Of a DNA stretch of 64,000 nt, positions 36,435 through 48,090 are shown in pieces. Numbering within the stretch: position 1 is the stretch's first letter; every line of letters starts with the position of its first letter. Source of the stretch: Vigna angularis (Eukaryota; Streptophyta; Magnoliopsida; Fabales; Fabaceae). Made by a program: the position numbers and the translations under genes. The DNA is taken from assembly GCF_016808095.1 (NCBI RefSeq), contig NC_068976.1:35272371-35336370 (forward strand). Direction: 5' to 3'. A model generated the notes under the pieces. It saw only the letters and a list, made by a program, of their open reading frames with translations. It did not search any database and was not told the DNA's origin.

Positions 36435-36631
36435 ACCGTCCTTTTCACTCTCCCTACCACTAGCAATCTTCTGCTTCGAATGAATGTTTTGGAAAGGACA
36501 ATGGGTTGGGTAAAACAAGGCAACACAAAAATGTGATTTGATTAGCTTGCTGATGAAGATAAGATTATTGTACCATGTAAGAACAAATAAAACATCAGGA
36601 ATCGATAAGAAGAGTGAAAGGGATATAGTAC
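36435..36631 (-). pseudogene. Copia remnant upstream of the pre-integrase region
   Basis: On the minus strand the frame reads ISTISLSLFLSIPDVLF and, further on, LISKLIKSHFCVALFYPTHC and KIASGRESEKDG. This matches the copia segment just before the pre-integrase domain. It joins in sense to 35127 and is cut at its other end by the LTR starting at 36632. Confidence 0.65.
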
Positions 36632-37840
36632 TGATAACAGTTGAAAAACTGTTATTTTTATACTTAATTTTGACCTTAAAGACAACCTTTATGACTTAGA
36701 AATTAGCTTGGAATCATGCTTCTGCTTAAGTTTTGGAAATAAGAGAGTTGGATGGGTTTTATGCTTGGTTTTCCTTGTTTTCGCAGGAATTAAGATGAAT
36801 TAGATGAAAGAAGTTGAAGTAGTAAGGAGCTGGACTCAGGAAAGGAAGTGAAAGTGCACAAAAGAAGAGCCGCAATCACCGCTAAGGGCCAAAACTGCAG
36901 CTGAGCGTTAATTCTGAAGACCCGCACTTACCGCTGAGCGGCAAAAGTGCCGCTGAGAGCCATTTATTTGGGCTTGGGCCTATTTTCTGTAATTTTTAGG
37001 AAACTATATAAGGTTTTAGCCGAATTAGGGTTAGTATCTTTGGACAGAAAGAGGCGAAATCACACTTTCTTCACCCCTTGGAGGAGGATTTTGGATACTC
37101 AAGCTCTATTCTTCAACTTCTAGGGTTCTATCTTTCATTCTTTCATTGTTTTTCATCTAGTTTCACCATGTCTATGGTGAACTAAACCTTCATTGTTGTT
37201 GGAGAACCGATGTAATCCTTTGAAACTCTCATGTATTGAATTGGTTCTATATTCTATATGCTTTCTTTCATTAATTGTTAGGGTTTTTCTTCTATACTCT
37301 ATGCATGCTTTGTTTAACTCATTCAATTGCATGATCATTGATGTTATTTGTATGGACACATATAAGTAAATCTAGAACTGAAGAAATTCTCCCAAGAGCA
37401 ATATTGCCTAGACATAGGGATAGGAAGATTGGTTGTTTTAAGCTTCTGTGCGAATGTAATGCATGAATAATTGCTAGGGAGACAAGACATTGTAAATTAG
37501 TGATTAGGAGTAGGCTTTCTTCACCGAGACATCGGGTTTAAGGTAAATTAGAAAGTGGCATTAACATTAATGAAGAAAGATGAATTCTTGAATACATGAG
37601 AGTGGATAGGATGAATCGGAAACCCCAACAACATCATCATTCCATATTTTACATCAATCACTTTTGCTTCTTTCGATCCAATTGATCAACACATGCATTC
37701 ATATTTATTTTTCAGTATTTGCATCTAAACCTACAAGATTTTGCTTGCAAGTCTAATTTAATCAACAAATCACATAATTGTTAATGAAACCTACAATGAA
37801 TGAGAAATTGTTAGTTGAATAATTACATTAACTTAAAACA
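36632..37840 (+). repeat. Plus-strand LTR of the same family as 1-1111
   Basis: It starts TGATAACAGTTGAAAAACTG and follows the left-edge LTR through the leader, the CACCATG region and the CGAGACATCGGGTTTAAGG block (about 37530). It then continues past what the window shows of the other copy. The right end is not clear and may be truncated. No coding follows, so it is a solo or broken LTR. Confidence 0.6.
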
Positions 37841-38329
37841 AACTCAATAAGTATGACTAACGCTTTAATGTATGGAGTGAAGTAAACATGTCTTAGTGAG
37901 GTGGTAATCCATGATATCATATACTATGTAGCTTGAGCCTAGGTTATAAGATCCTTGAACGCTTTAGGGCTAAAAAAAATCCATACTCCATTGACTGACT
38001 TAGCTCCACACTCATTGTGCCCATATACCTAAGACAATGAATTATACTCTAAGTTCAATAATTTTAATATAGTAAATATAGAAGACGCATTACTACTTAC
38101 ATGCACAGTTGGATGATAGAAATGTTTAAAATATAGTCTCCACCAACCACCTCTAATGTATCAAAAAGGGAAATATAAAATGGGACATAACATTTGATTC
38201 CAAATATTCGATAGTATTTTATTGTATCTTTATTGGTTTTCTATTTAACTTCGACAATATGTTGACAAGGTTTGAAAGAGGATCATCCTCTATTTTTGTC
38301 ATGTCGTCATCTTCATCAATAGCAGGGGT
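37841..38329. other. Unassigned sequence
   Basis: AT-rich sequence with many stops. On the minus strand it may be further tnp2-associated debris, since it directly continues the tnp2 fragment at 38330-38424. I see no conserved motif. Confidence 0.3.
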
Positions 38330-38424
38330 CTTGCACCTTTTATCATGTTGTCACATTTTCTTCCATTTGCATGTCAAGTCCTTTACATATTCCTTAATGA
38401 CAAACAATCATTTGAACTTAGGTA
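38330..38424 (-). pseudogene. CACTA tnp2 transposase remnant, downstream piece
   Basis: On the minus strand it continues the tnp2 frame from 44142 across the solo LTR: PKFK, then KDLT, then HANGRKCDNMIK with a frameshift. This matches the HANGRKCDGM-type block that follows the LWYLP-type block in tnp2 transposases. Confidence 0.6.
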
Positions 38425-40676
38425 TTATGTGCTGAGACAAGATCGTTTAGAGACTAGATCGTCTAAGCAACTTAGGTTTTGAAGTTTAACAAAAACATTA
38501 GATGAAATATTGTCTGTATGAAATGTTGTTTTAAAGAAATAACGTACAAGAGAAAAATATTTTAAAACATCTTTTATAGACAAAAACAAGTTCATAATAA
38601 CATTTTCTAAACTATATTGTTTGATGAATGAACAATTTCTAATAAAAGGAAACGTCTCTCTTAATTAATCATCTTATAAATGAAATGGGTAACAAACAAT
38701 GTTTTACCAACAACATATAAACGTCTTAACAAACAGTGTCTTAACAAGCTAGCGTGTTATGAACAAAAACGTCTATCTCATGATAAAACTAAAGCTTAAA
38801 AAATGTTTTATTCAAAACAATTTTAATTCAAATAAAGCGTCTTATAAAATGTACCGTCTAACAAAAGACCGCTAAATGTTGCATAGTTCAAACAATTTTT
38901 TTGATAAAGCATCTAATGTTTTACACCATTTGATGATCATATATGTTGAATGTTTTACCAAACGATGCTTTTATTAATGAAATGACAAATGATAAAATGT
39001 TTTGAACACGTGACCTAAAGCTTATCAATGTTCAAAATATTTAATGCATGTACGATAAAGTGCTTTAATACTTGTATATCTTATTCTTGATATTTGTGCA
39101 GATCACAAAAGCATAAAGACTTGATCAGAATCACTACACCCAAGAAAAAAACATTGAGAGATATGAATAATATTTTGGGAATGTTTCCCTTAAATACTTT
39201 TGCTCTAACACATCGTACAAGCTACATTTTTCTAAAAGGCTATGCTAAGCTCTGTACCTCTACAAAGTAGACTTGAGTCCGACTTCTCACAAAAAGGCTA
39301 CATGCTCTACATGAAGTTAACTTCCACTACAAAAAAAGCTGGAATTATCTATTGATATTTACATACGGATTTTAATCTGTATATAATATTAATATTACAT
39401 ACAGATTTTACATAGGGATTCAAAAAAATAAGTTACATACGGATTTGTATCTACCGATAATCCGTATATAATATCCGTATGTAAATAAAGCACGTTGTGA
39501 TGGGAAAGTTATCTAAATATTAAATCCATATGTAATGAGATCTAATCTGTATATAATTAAAAGTGAATGTTTTTTACCGAAATTACATACCGGAAAAATA
39601 TTTTATTAAAAAAATTTAATAACGAGGTATTTCTTACGAAACCCTTTTCCCCATTTTAATAACTTCTTTTCCTCTGCTCTCTCGAACCTTCTTGATGGAA
39701 GACGCGAAGAAGACCGAGTGGATCGAATCGAATATAGTTTAAACTCTTGATGAAGGAAGTTAATAAGAGAACTCGAAAGAGGAGGAACGCACCTACAAAA
39801 CCCTAGGTTCGCGATAATACTCCAGGAGCGGAAAGGATTCGACGTAGAGTGAAAAATAGGAAGATTTTTCGGTGATAAATGTGAATTAGGTCGCGTGTTT
39901 GGTGGAAAAGGAAGATTCAAGAGTTGAATCGGTGAAAAGGTGCCAAAATGAGGATGTAATTGGTGGAAAAGATTATAGCAAGCACAAATCAAGTCGCAAA
40001 GTGTGATTTGGTGATGTGAATCACGACGATGAGGGCTCTGTGAGAGTGATGAGGTAAGGAGATTCACGAGCTCGAGAAGAAGCTAGGGTTAGGTTGTTGG
40101 ACTCGTGAAAGCTCAAACCGTTGTCGCTGCGTGACTGAGCTATTGTTCCATAACCACCATTGGGTTTTCTCACCTCCTACAAACGGTTAGGTTTGTGCTA
40201 ATGTTTGCAATTCATTGTTTTAGGTACTGTTTTAGGTTTAAGTAGTTTGAAGGTTTTGATCTTTAAGATACCGGTTTGTTCTTTTGTCATCGTTTTCTTC
40301 TGAATCTGATCTTGGCTCATCAAAGTGTAAAATAAAGTGATCCTTTTAGTGGAATTGCTCGTCAATATCAAATAAAGTAAAATGGTCCCCGTAAAATGGG
40401 ATTTGTTTCCTCTAGAGTGAACACACAACAAATCATGAAACTAAAGTTTTGATATGAAAATTTCAGAAGATCCTGCTTTCATGTGTTTTCAAATCAATCT
40501 TTTATTTGATGGCGATTAATTGAAATACCATTGATGAACCCAAAAGATTAAGTTTGAAATATTCGTATTTCATGCTTGCATACCATCTTTGCGTCGAAAT
40601 GCATTTGATCTCATTTAATGTAATTTGATCTCACTTTCAGCTTATCTTGCGGACTTCGTAAGTCATTCTTGTGAAA

Positions 40677-40820
40677 ATGGAGATGATAACTAATGTTACT
40701 GAGTATGAAGCAATTGCAAAGGAAAAATTGCCAAAGATGGTTTATGACTACTATGCATCAGGGGCAGAGAATCAGTGGACTTTGGTAGAGAATCGAATTG
40801 CATTCGCAAGGATTCTGTAA
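40677..40820 (+). pseudogene. Captured glycolate oxidase 5' fragment
   Basis: A 47-codon frame starting [18 protein letters not shown] continues through [17 protein letters not shown] and [10 protein letters not shown], then stops. This is the N-terminus of plant glycolate oxidase, the peroxisomal FMN enzyme of photorespiration. The rest of the enzyme (FMN-binding barrel, catalytic His, C-terminal targeting signal) is absent. A spliced-looking 5' leader (CTCACTTTCAG just upstream at 40630-40640) suggests genomic DNA, not cDNA, was captured. It cannot make a working enzyme. Confidence 0.85.
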
Positions 40821-41102
40821 TCTTCTTATCTCCAGAATCATGAACTCTATGTATCTGTTCTATCCTTTAGAAACTTGCTTTTCATCAAAATCTAAGTTGA
40901 ACTTTCTCTTGATTACTGAAGATGCTCATCAAGATTCTCGTGTTATGAGATTGCAACTTTCCTTCCTTCAATTATTTTTCACTTTTTTCTCATTCTGAAG
41001 CTCTGTTCTTATTATCTATTTGGTTCACATCAAGCAGATTCTAGCCACATATTCTTGTTGATGTAAGCAGGATAGACGTGTCATAACCAATTCTTTATAA
41101 TA

Positions 41103-41106
<4 letters not shown>

Positions 41107-41140
<34 letters not shown>

Positions 41141-41143
41141 ATA

Positions 41144-41182
<39 letters not shown>

Positions 41183-41189
41183 ATATATT

Positions 41190-41220
<31 letters not shown>

Positions 41221-41221
41221 T
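41107..41221. repeat. (AT)n microsatellite inside the Pack-CACTA
   Basis: Runs of AT dinucleotides broken by repeated TTTGTATATATTT blocks. Confidence 0.9.
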
Positions 41222-42404
41222 CAATGTTTTAATTGAGAAAAAGGTTTTTACAAGGACTTACACCTTATGTTTTTTTTGGACTCTTTGCAGCTATTGAATG
41301 GGTGAAGGGAAAATAAGGTGGGAAAGCAAATGGAGGAAGGAGGAAGTTTTGTCAATAAAAACACGTGACTTGTAGCTTCCAAAAAGTGAAAAAGTCTTGA
41401 TGTCTAAAAGTGCTGCAATGCTGGATTTCAATTTCATCACATAAAGTTTCTTGTTTCAGGTTCTTATCTTTGCTTGTATTGTTAGAGGGGCTATAAGGAT
41501 TCAACCTCAGAGTATCCATTGATTCAACACTTCTTTGATATTGTGCAGGGCTTGAGGTTAGGCAGCAACTACTGGTAAGGATTTCCCATGTAATTCTCTA
41601 AACTCTTGAGTTTGCTTATTTTGTCTCCTTACATACTAAAGAGATGCCATCAAGACAACTCATATTTCATGTTTTCTAGATTCCATATTTTTGAATCTCC
41701 ATTTTCTATGTAGTTATTGCTTTGAAATTTAGTCACTTATTCTAAAATTTACATTTTCACCTCATGTTATCACTGTTGAAGATGGATGGGGAGGTATTTC
41801 GCAAGAGCTATAGTTTCCTATAGTTTGTTTAATTATCTTAGTGTCTTTTGAAATCATAAATATATAAATGTTTAAGCTCACGTTGGATATTTAAAATTCT
41901 AAGAGCTCACGTTAGAAGTGGATAAAAGGGGATGTTAAAGCCTTCCCTACTCATTTGTTGGAATTTCTTACAATTGTCTATTGGTTGAATCATTATTGCA
42001 AAATGTACCCCATTAATTTCCTTTTAATATGCACTTTATGTTTAAAGTTATTTTTGTTGAAATGCATTCTTACCACAAATTTTAATATTACAATATCCAC
42101 AATGTTGACACTAGTGTTCTAATTTCAATATGAAATCCTTTGCAGCACCTTTTTAAGGAGTTATGGAAATGATATGATTAACATCGACCATTGTTGTTAC
42201 CATCATTTAAGAGTATTAATCCATCTAAATAGGTAGCATTTCATTGGTTAAATTATATGTTCATCTTGCTTCCTTCCTAATTAACCATGAAATGTTTAAT
42301 ATGATTTATTATCTTGGAAAGGCCATTTATGCAGGAATATCTTCATTCTTATTTAGTTTTTTTTAACCTTTCATGGGATGGATAAACATTTCTTAAAAGG
42401 GTTC

Positions 42405-42815
42405 TAAAATGTTGTCAAAGCTAGTAAGATGAAAATTTGGTGTTTAAGAGGCAGAATGAGCTTAAAGAAATTTACAGAGGAGTTCACATGGATGTCGATA
42501 GTGAATCTGTAAGACAGATTTTGACTAGTCTCATTGAATGTGCTACAAAACCTGTCATATTATCTCCTTTATATAGTTTTTAAAACTCTGTTTCTATTTT
42601 TCAAAACTATTTTCACTTAAATACTTTCAAAAATTATTGTTGTGTTTGTCCATAGTGTTTGGTATTGGTTCTAAATTTTCCTTGATTACTTTTGATTGCT
42701 TTGCAGGTAATGTTGATCTGTCTCATTTGCTTCAAAACATGGATGGTCAGATAAGACAAGCCAAGGAGCGAGCTCTAAGCGTAAGGATATCTTAGATATG
42801 ACTGGGAATCTTGTT
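42405..42815 (+). pseudogene. Captured MAP65 fragment with intron
   Basis: The first piece (about 42405-42545) reads ASKMK, then after a one-base frame slip LVFKRQNELKEIYRGVHMDV and DSESVRQILTSLIE. After an intron with a clear acceptor (TTGCTTTGCAG, ending 42706) the second piece reads GNVDLSHLLQNMDGQIRQAK and ERALS. A lost base then breaks the RKDILD stretch. This is the middle of a 65-kDa microtubule-associated (MAP65/PRC1/Ase1) protein, a microtubule bundler. Retained intron structure points to DNA-level capture. The frameshifts show it is not a functional MAP65 gene. Confidence 0.82.
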
Positions 42816-44141
42816 TTGTAAATAAATAGTTGTTGGAATTAGTTTTTATAATTTTATTCTGGTTTTAACAGTGTAGTCCATAATGGCTTGACATACTGTA
42901 AAGTTGAAATTTAATGTTAGAATATAATAGGTTATGATTTCGAGTTAGTTGAAAAATTTAGTTACACGTTATAAATCTAAAATTTGTATTAGTTATATAT
43001 TTGACACTGGATTCTTTTTAGTTCCACTTTGGTTTCAAGTATAAAGATACTAATGCTATAAAAAGATATTTTATATTAAATTAGTTATTCAAACATTTTT
43101 TTAATGTGTAAATTTTATGATAATATATAAATAATTTTTAAATTTTTTTTTTTGAAAATAAATAATTACATACGGATTCATATATACAGATATTATATAC
43201 GGATTTTTCTATATGTAAGTTACATACAGATTTTATATACGGATTTTTCCGTATGTAATTTATATATGGATTTTTTCGTATGTAATTTAGCTATGCTTAT
43301 TTTATATATGGATTTTTGTCCGTATATAATTCGTATATAATATAATTTTATATACGGATTTTGGATGTTATATACGGATTTTGACCGTATGTAATTGTGA
43401 TTTTTTTTGTAGTGTTCTTTGTATAATGATCATCTCTCAAAAAAAATCTACATATAGATGGATGCTTGAAGAAGTTTAAAGAAAAGAAGAAGAAGATAAG
43501 ATAGTGAACTCGTGAATGCTCAAACAAGCTTATTGTGCTCATAGATTGTCTGAAACTAAATTTTCTAAGAGAGAAAAACAAAAACCTTAATAATATCTCA
43601 TATTTATTTGTATTGTCTCTATCCTCTCTTCGACAGTTATCAATATGTATTTGTCCATAACATTGATTGTGTTGTAGATTCTGAAGAGAATTAAAACACT
43701 TGGTGTTTAGCTCAATTGAGTTAAACAGTCTAGACATGTTGTCTAGGGTTGAACTAGAAGTAGTTAGAATATTGCACACCAAGAGTAGTGAAACTCAAAT
43801 TAGTCGTGTTGACTAGGTGAACCAGTAGTGGTGGAATACTTGTTGTAAACTTGGAGAGGTAAAACTTGTATGATCTTCTTGAAGATTAGTGGAACCCCTT
43901 AAGAGTTCTTAAGAGAGAACTAGACGTAGCTCAGGTTGAGTAAACTAGTATAAAATTTGTGTTTTATTGTTTTGATTTTTGAAATGTTTTCCATATACGC
44001 TCTTCATAAAAACCAACATCTAATCATTTTATTTAAATTATATATCTGCTACAAATCATTATAAACTACTTTGGGAAAAAATTTTGAAAACACTATTTAG
44101 CCCCCTCCCCCCTCTAGTGTTTTTCCTATGTTTTCATTATG

Positions 44142-44816
44142 AGAAGGTACCACAACATCGTAGTGGGGGACCATCCACTTTTTTCATCAACATTATTTCC
44201 AGTAACTTTCTTTTTAAGATGTGATAACCTATATGTTGGGCACCTCTTCAATGCAACAAACTCGTTTATGTACAATACACAATCATTAAAGTATGCATGT
44301 ATTTTCTTATACTCCAAATCCATTGGACATAGAATTTTCTTGTAATCCAACAGTTTTGTGAAACTTTTATCGGTTCATTCATTTTTTTCTTTTAAATTGA
44401 ACAATTTTAAAATTGTTAACAATCATATAAAGTTAATGCATGATGTTTCTTTGAATCAGACTTCAATGTATCATATAAATGAGCTATTCCAAAATTTTCT
44501 TCATTAAAATCAAGTACCATGTCCTCTAAATGACCATTCATTCATTCTTCCACATATTGTGATGTTCATGACGTTGTAAGGTTGTCTAATACTTCTCTAT
44601 GTCAAGTCCAATTTGTATATCTCCTTACATACTAAAGATGAGCAGGTGATCACGCATTTCACCAAAATCCTAACATATTTGATTTAAACAACAAACACAA
44701 GGATAATAATATGTCTCGTTCACAAAAATGACGTGTTCTTGAGCATATTGCAAGAACTCATAAACTCTTTTTTCATACTCTTCATTATGAGGTGCATTCA
44801 TCCAACTTCAATCCAT
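44142..44816 (-). pseudogene. CACTA tnp2 transposase remnant, 5' part
   Basis: From 44816 on the minus strand the decayed frame begins with a start codon, an early stop and SWMNAPHNEEYEKRVYEFLQ, the transposase-associated domain with its Cys-rich YYPCVCCLN and FGEMRDHLL segments. After several stops it continues with tnp2-type MDYKKILCPMDLEYKKIHAY and a CPTYR remnant of the Cys motif, then MLWYLL. It ends at the solo LTR and resumes at 38424. It is a dead En/Spm-type transposase, older than the LTR inside it. Confidence 0.78.
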
Positions 44817-46400
44817 GCTACATTGGTAACAAACTTCATCATTCTCAAATTTTTAATTCTCACAATGCGAGACCATACTGATTCGAAAAAAATATTTTTC
44901 ATAACTCGCTAATATCTACACGGAGAAGTCTATCATCATTAATTTGATAAAATTTCGGTAGCATTTCACATTAATTTTCAAAGTACACGAAATGAAAATG
45001 GTTACTCATGACCACAATCAAGTATGCATCAAGAAAACAACACAAAATGGTCTGAACCAATTTGTTTTCAAATTTATGCATAAACTTACAATGTACACAT
45101 ATTAACAAATTATGAAAAATAATTCTTCTAAACTGTTCGATCAAACAATTCAAAATTTAATACAAATGATTAAAGTTTAATGACTAAATCTTAAATGGAA
45201 CTAAGGTTCACTAATGTTTACATCTAAAATTATTATAAATCTCAATATAAACTAACAATGCACCTAAATATAAACTAACAATACACCTAATAATAATTTA
45301 TAATTTAATCAAATTATAAATTAATCAAAAATATAATAAATCTAAAATTATATAAACATAAAACATCTAATATTAATCAAACATAACTCACATTCTACAC
45401 AACCAAAAATCATAAAGTCACATTCTACAAAACCAAGGAGAACATTAATGCAAAATAATGATTGAGTTCCCCAAAAACAGTCACGAATGCACATTGTAAT
45501 GATGAGATGTGAAACTAACTATAATGGAAAAAAATATTCAAAGGGAAAGATGTTTCTCGATGCACCACAAGTAAAAATGGCCAAATATGTCACTTTTAGT
45601 TACCAATGGAAGTCCTAACACCCTCTAAATGTTTACTGTCATCGACAAGTTAAACTTAAATTCAATAAACATTCTTTAGATATATTTGTGACATTATGTA
45701 TGACAAAAATAAGTATCTGTTATTAGTTTTTTTATTCTATAAGCTAAATCAATAATGGATAATGTATACAAATAGAACTTTTATTGTATTCTTGAATGTG
45801 TTTGAGATTTTTCTTAATTCATAAAATACCCAAAATACTAAAAAATGCTTTGTTATATAATCAAACCCAATTTTATTTGGCATTGAAGCTTTCGAATTAA
45901 CCTACATGAAGCCGCAAAGACAATTTTTTAATACAAGTTAGAGAATTTGACATTTACTTTGAAAATTTAGTGACCTTTGTTTTTTCAATCCCTTAAGTAA
46001 CTTTTCATTACATAGTTTTATTAATAATTATTTTTCTCCAAAGTTTATATAAATAATCGAATTTCTTAATTTTTTTAGTTGTAGAAATTGAAGGAATATT
46101 ATAAAATTTACAACAATTTACGTATAGGTTGAAGTAACTTAATTAGTTCTCCTTGATCATCCATTTTCTCACTGTAAAAGTTTTTATCATTTTGAGTCAT
46201 AGTTCATATTTCATATTTAATTTTTTTCTTTTAAAACTATTCTGTTTAATTCTATTTTAAATTTAATTTATTGAGCAACTGGTCTAATAAAAGAATAATA
46301 GTATAATTTATATATTTCGAAATACTATTTTTTAATCATATAAAATAAACATTTGTTGTGTCTAAATACTAATTAGTTTTAAGGGAAAATGATAACGTGT
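44817..46400. other. AT-rich intergenic sequence
   Basis: No conserved frame or repeat unit was recognised. It separates the transposon pile from the host gene island. Confidence 0.5.
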
Positions 46401-46439
46401 GCCTGAAGTTCCTCGACGCCACCGTGTCAGTGAATAATA

Positions 46440-47945
46440 GGGTTACTACCGTAATTTTACGTGTTTCTTTCTCTCACACTCTCTATTTTGCCATAACCTA
46501 ATATTAATCTTTTCCCGCTTACTTCAGAACTCTCTATCATCGGTTTGCTTGAAAGCTTTCAGCTAAAGGATTTGGGGATAGAAGACCGAATCACAGTGAG
46601 TTTTACTTTGAGCGATTTATAGTTACGTCAAAATCTTTGTCGCGAAATTATGTTTTTTCCTGAATTATGTCTGATTTTAGGTTAGGAAGGAAAATGCCCA
46701 AAAAGGGGATGGGAACTTAAACTTGGATTGAAAAATTACTTAATGTTTGTTCTCTTTGGAATTTTTCCATCGTTCTTGTGCTGATTATGTGATGTTCGAT
46801 TTGACTCTTAGCGCTCTCACTGAAAATTTACCTCTGTACGTACTTAAAATATCTTAGAATTTCAAGCCTTTTCGTTTGAAGTGATTTTTTGTAAGAGAAT
46901 GGAGTTCAATGATAGCCGCTGAGTTAATTGAAGTTAGTTGGGGATATTATTTACTAAACTGGGTTGCACTGGATTTTGTCTTGTTTTGGAATGGATTATC
47001 GGTAGAAAAAATCAATCAATTTTCCATGGCCAAGGTGAAACAAATAATTCATTCTACCTTTTCATGGTTTCACTATCATAAGGTAGAATCGGTTCTCGTA
47101 TTTTGTTCAAACACGCTAATTGTTACCGGCCTGAACTTCAGTTAAGGGCCTTTTTGAAAACCTATTCGGTTTACGTTGTTTCTATTGGGCCAGATTTCTC
47201 AAACAGACTATACTGTTTTATTGGAAATTGGTTTTTTCAGAGACTCCCATTTTGTTCTGTGTTAGCTTTGTGGAGCTGAATTTTGGTTCAATTTTTCTTT
47301 AGGTGAGAATGAAGTCCATTTAGTTTTGAAATCAAATAAATTTATTCTCGCCTCAAAATATTAAAGAAAATAAACACTCAACAGTAGAACCAATAATTAA
47401 TGTGTACTTCATCTATCTGACTGATGTACAACACTAGGGCGTTTCCCCAGTTCTCTCTTTCTCTGTGTCTATCACCATCATAATTCATGAAGACACCATA
47501 TCCACGGTCAACTTAATCACTTTTGGTAAAACCTATCTTGCACCTCCTTCTTTCTCACATCAACACCTCTTCAATGTTCCCCATGGTTTAGGTCTTTTCT
47601 CTTTCTGTGGGTTTGTGAATCCATGTGCCATTATGTTTTTAATTAAATGCCACAATTATCACATAAATTCCTATGAACTTTAATGTGGAAAGCTGTTTGA
47701 TTTTAAGAATTTCAATGGATGAGCTTTCTACTAATGGCTCTTTGCTAACTGGGAATGAAACCATATACATGTTCAATGTTTGTAGAAAACTTGCCATTGC
47801 CATGATGCACTGTTGTTCTCTTAAATACCATTTACCCATTCAGTTGTTGCCTAGCTTACATCTAAAGTTCAAGTGACAGTTATCTCTTTTTTAACGATGG
47901 TGAAATTGCTCCTGCATTCTCTCATGTTTGGCTGCAATGTTTCAG
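46440..47945 (+). promoter_or_regulatory. Probable 5' leader exon and leader intron of the YqaJ gene
   Basis: The sequence changes near 46380 to a promoter-like region with a C/T-rich stretch (TTTCTTTCTCTCACACTCTC). A short ATG-free exon ends AATCACA at about 46597 before a strong donor GTGAGT. A matching acceptor (GCTGCAATGTTTCAG) ends at 47945, just before the YqaJ exon. Frames inside the intron have no domain. Whether this leader also serves the downstream SICKLE-like gene cannot be decided from sequence. Confidence 0.5.
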
Positions 47946-48090
47946 GCACCAAAGTTGCTGTTATGTGGATGCACTTGTTGCATGTCTAAGTAATAAGAGA
48001 AACTTTAGTAGTAATGCTTCTGTGCTGGTTTTTAGAGAAACTAAGCCTTGCTTCAAAAAACCTTCTAGAAAATTGCACGCACTTGGTGAT

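Larger units (their letters stand above)
39325..43414 (+). mobile_element. Pack-type CACTA transposon carrying host gene fragments (4,090 bp)
   Basis: The terminal inverted repeats are CACTACAAAAAAA (39325) and TTTTTTTGTAGTG (ending 43414), with the 3-bp duplication TTC on both sides (39322-39324, 43415-43417). Subterminal regions at both ends hold many copies of ACATACGGATTT and TATACGGATTT in both orientations, as expected for transposase binding. There is no transposase frame, so it is non-autonomous. The interior holds a glycolate oxidase fragment (40677-40820), a MAP65 fragment with an intron (42405-42815) and an (AT)n run. A minus-strand frame of 153 residues at 39606-40067 is of unknown origin. 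The plus-strand label follows the captured fragments. Confidence 0.9.
38430..44136 (+). repeat. Solo LTR inserted in tnp2 and split by the Pack-CACTA
   Basis: It begins TGCTGAGACAAGATCG at 38430 and ends CCTATGTTTTCA at 44136. The perfect 5-bp duplication TTATG flanks it (38425-38429, 44137-44141). Without the CACTA insertion it is about 1.6 kb. Near its end it has a copia-like layout (ACTAGACGTAGCTCAGGTTG, then CCCCCTCCCCCCTCTAG). There is no internal region, hence a solo LTR. The name copia is tentative. Confidence 0.75.

Noticed and set aside
46909..47145. Frame of 78 residues before the YqaJ exon
   Set aside because: It lies inside the predicted leader intron, has no domain and its phase does not join to the YqaJ exon.
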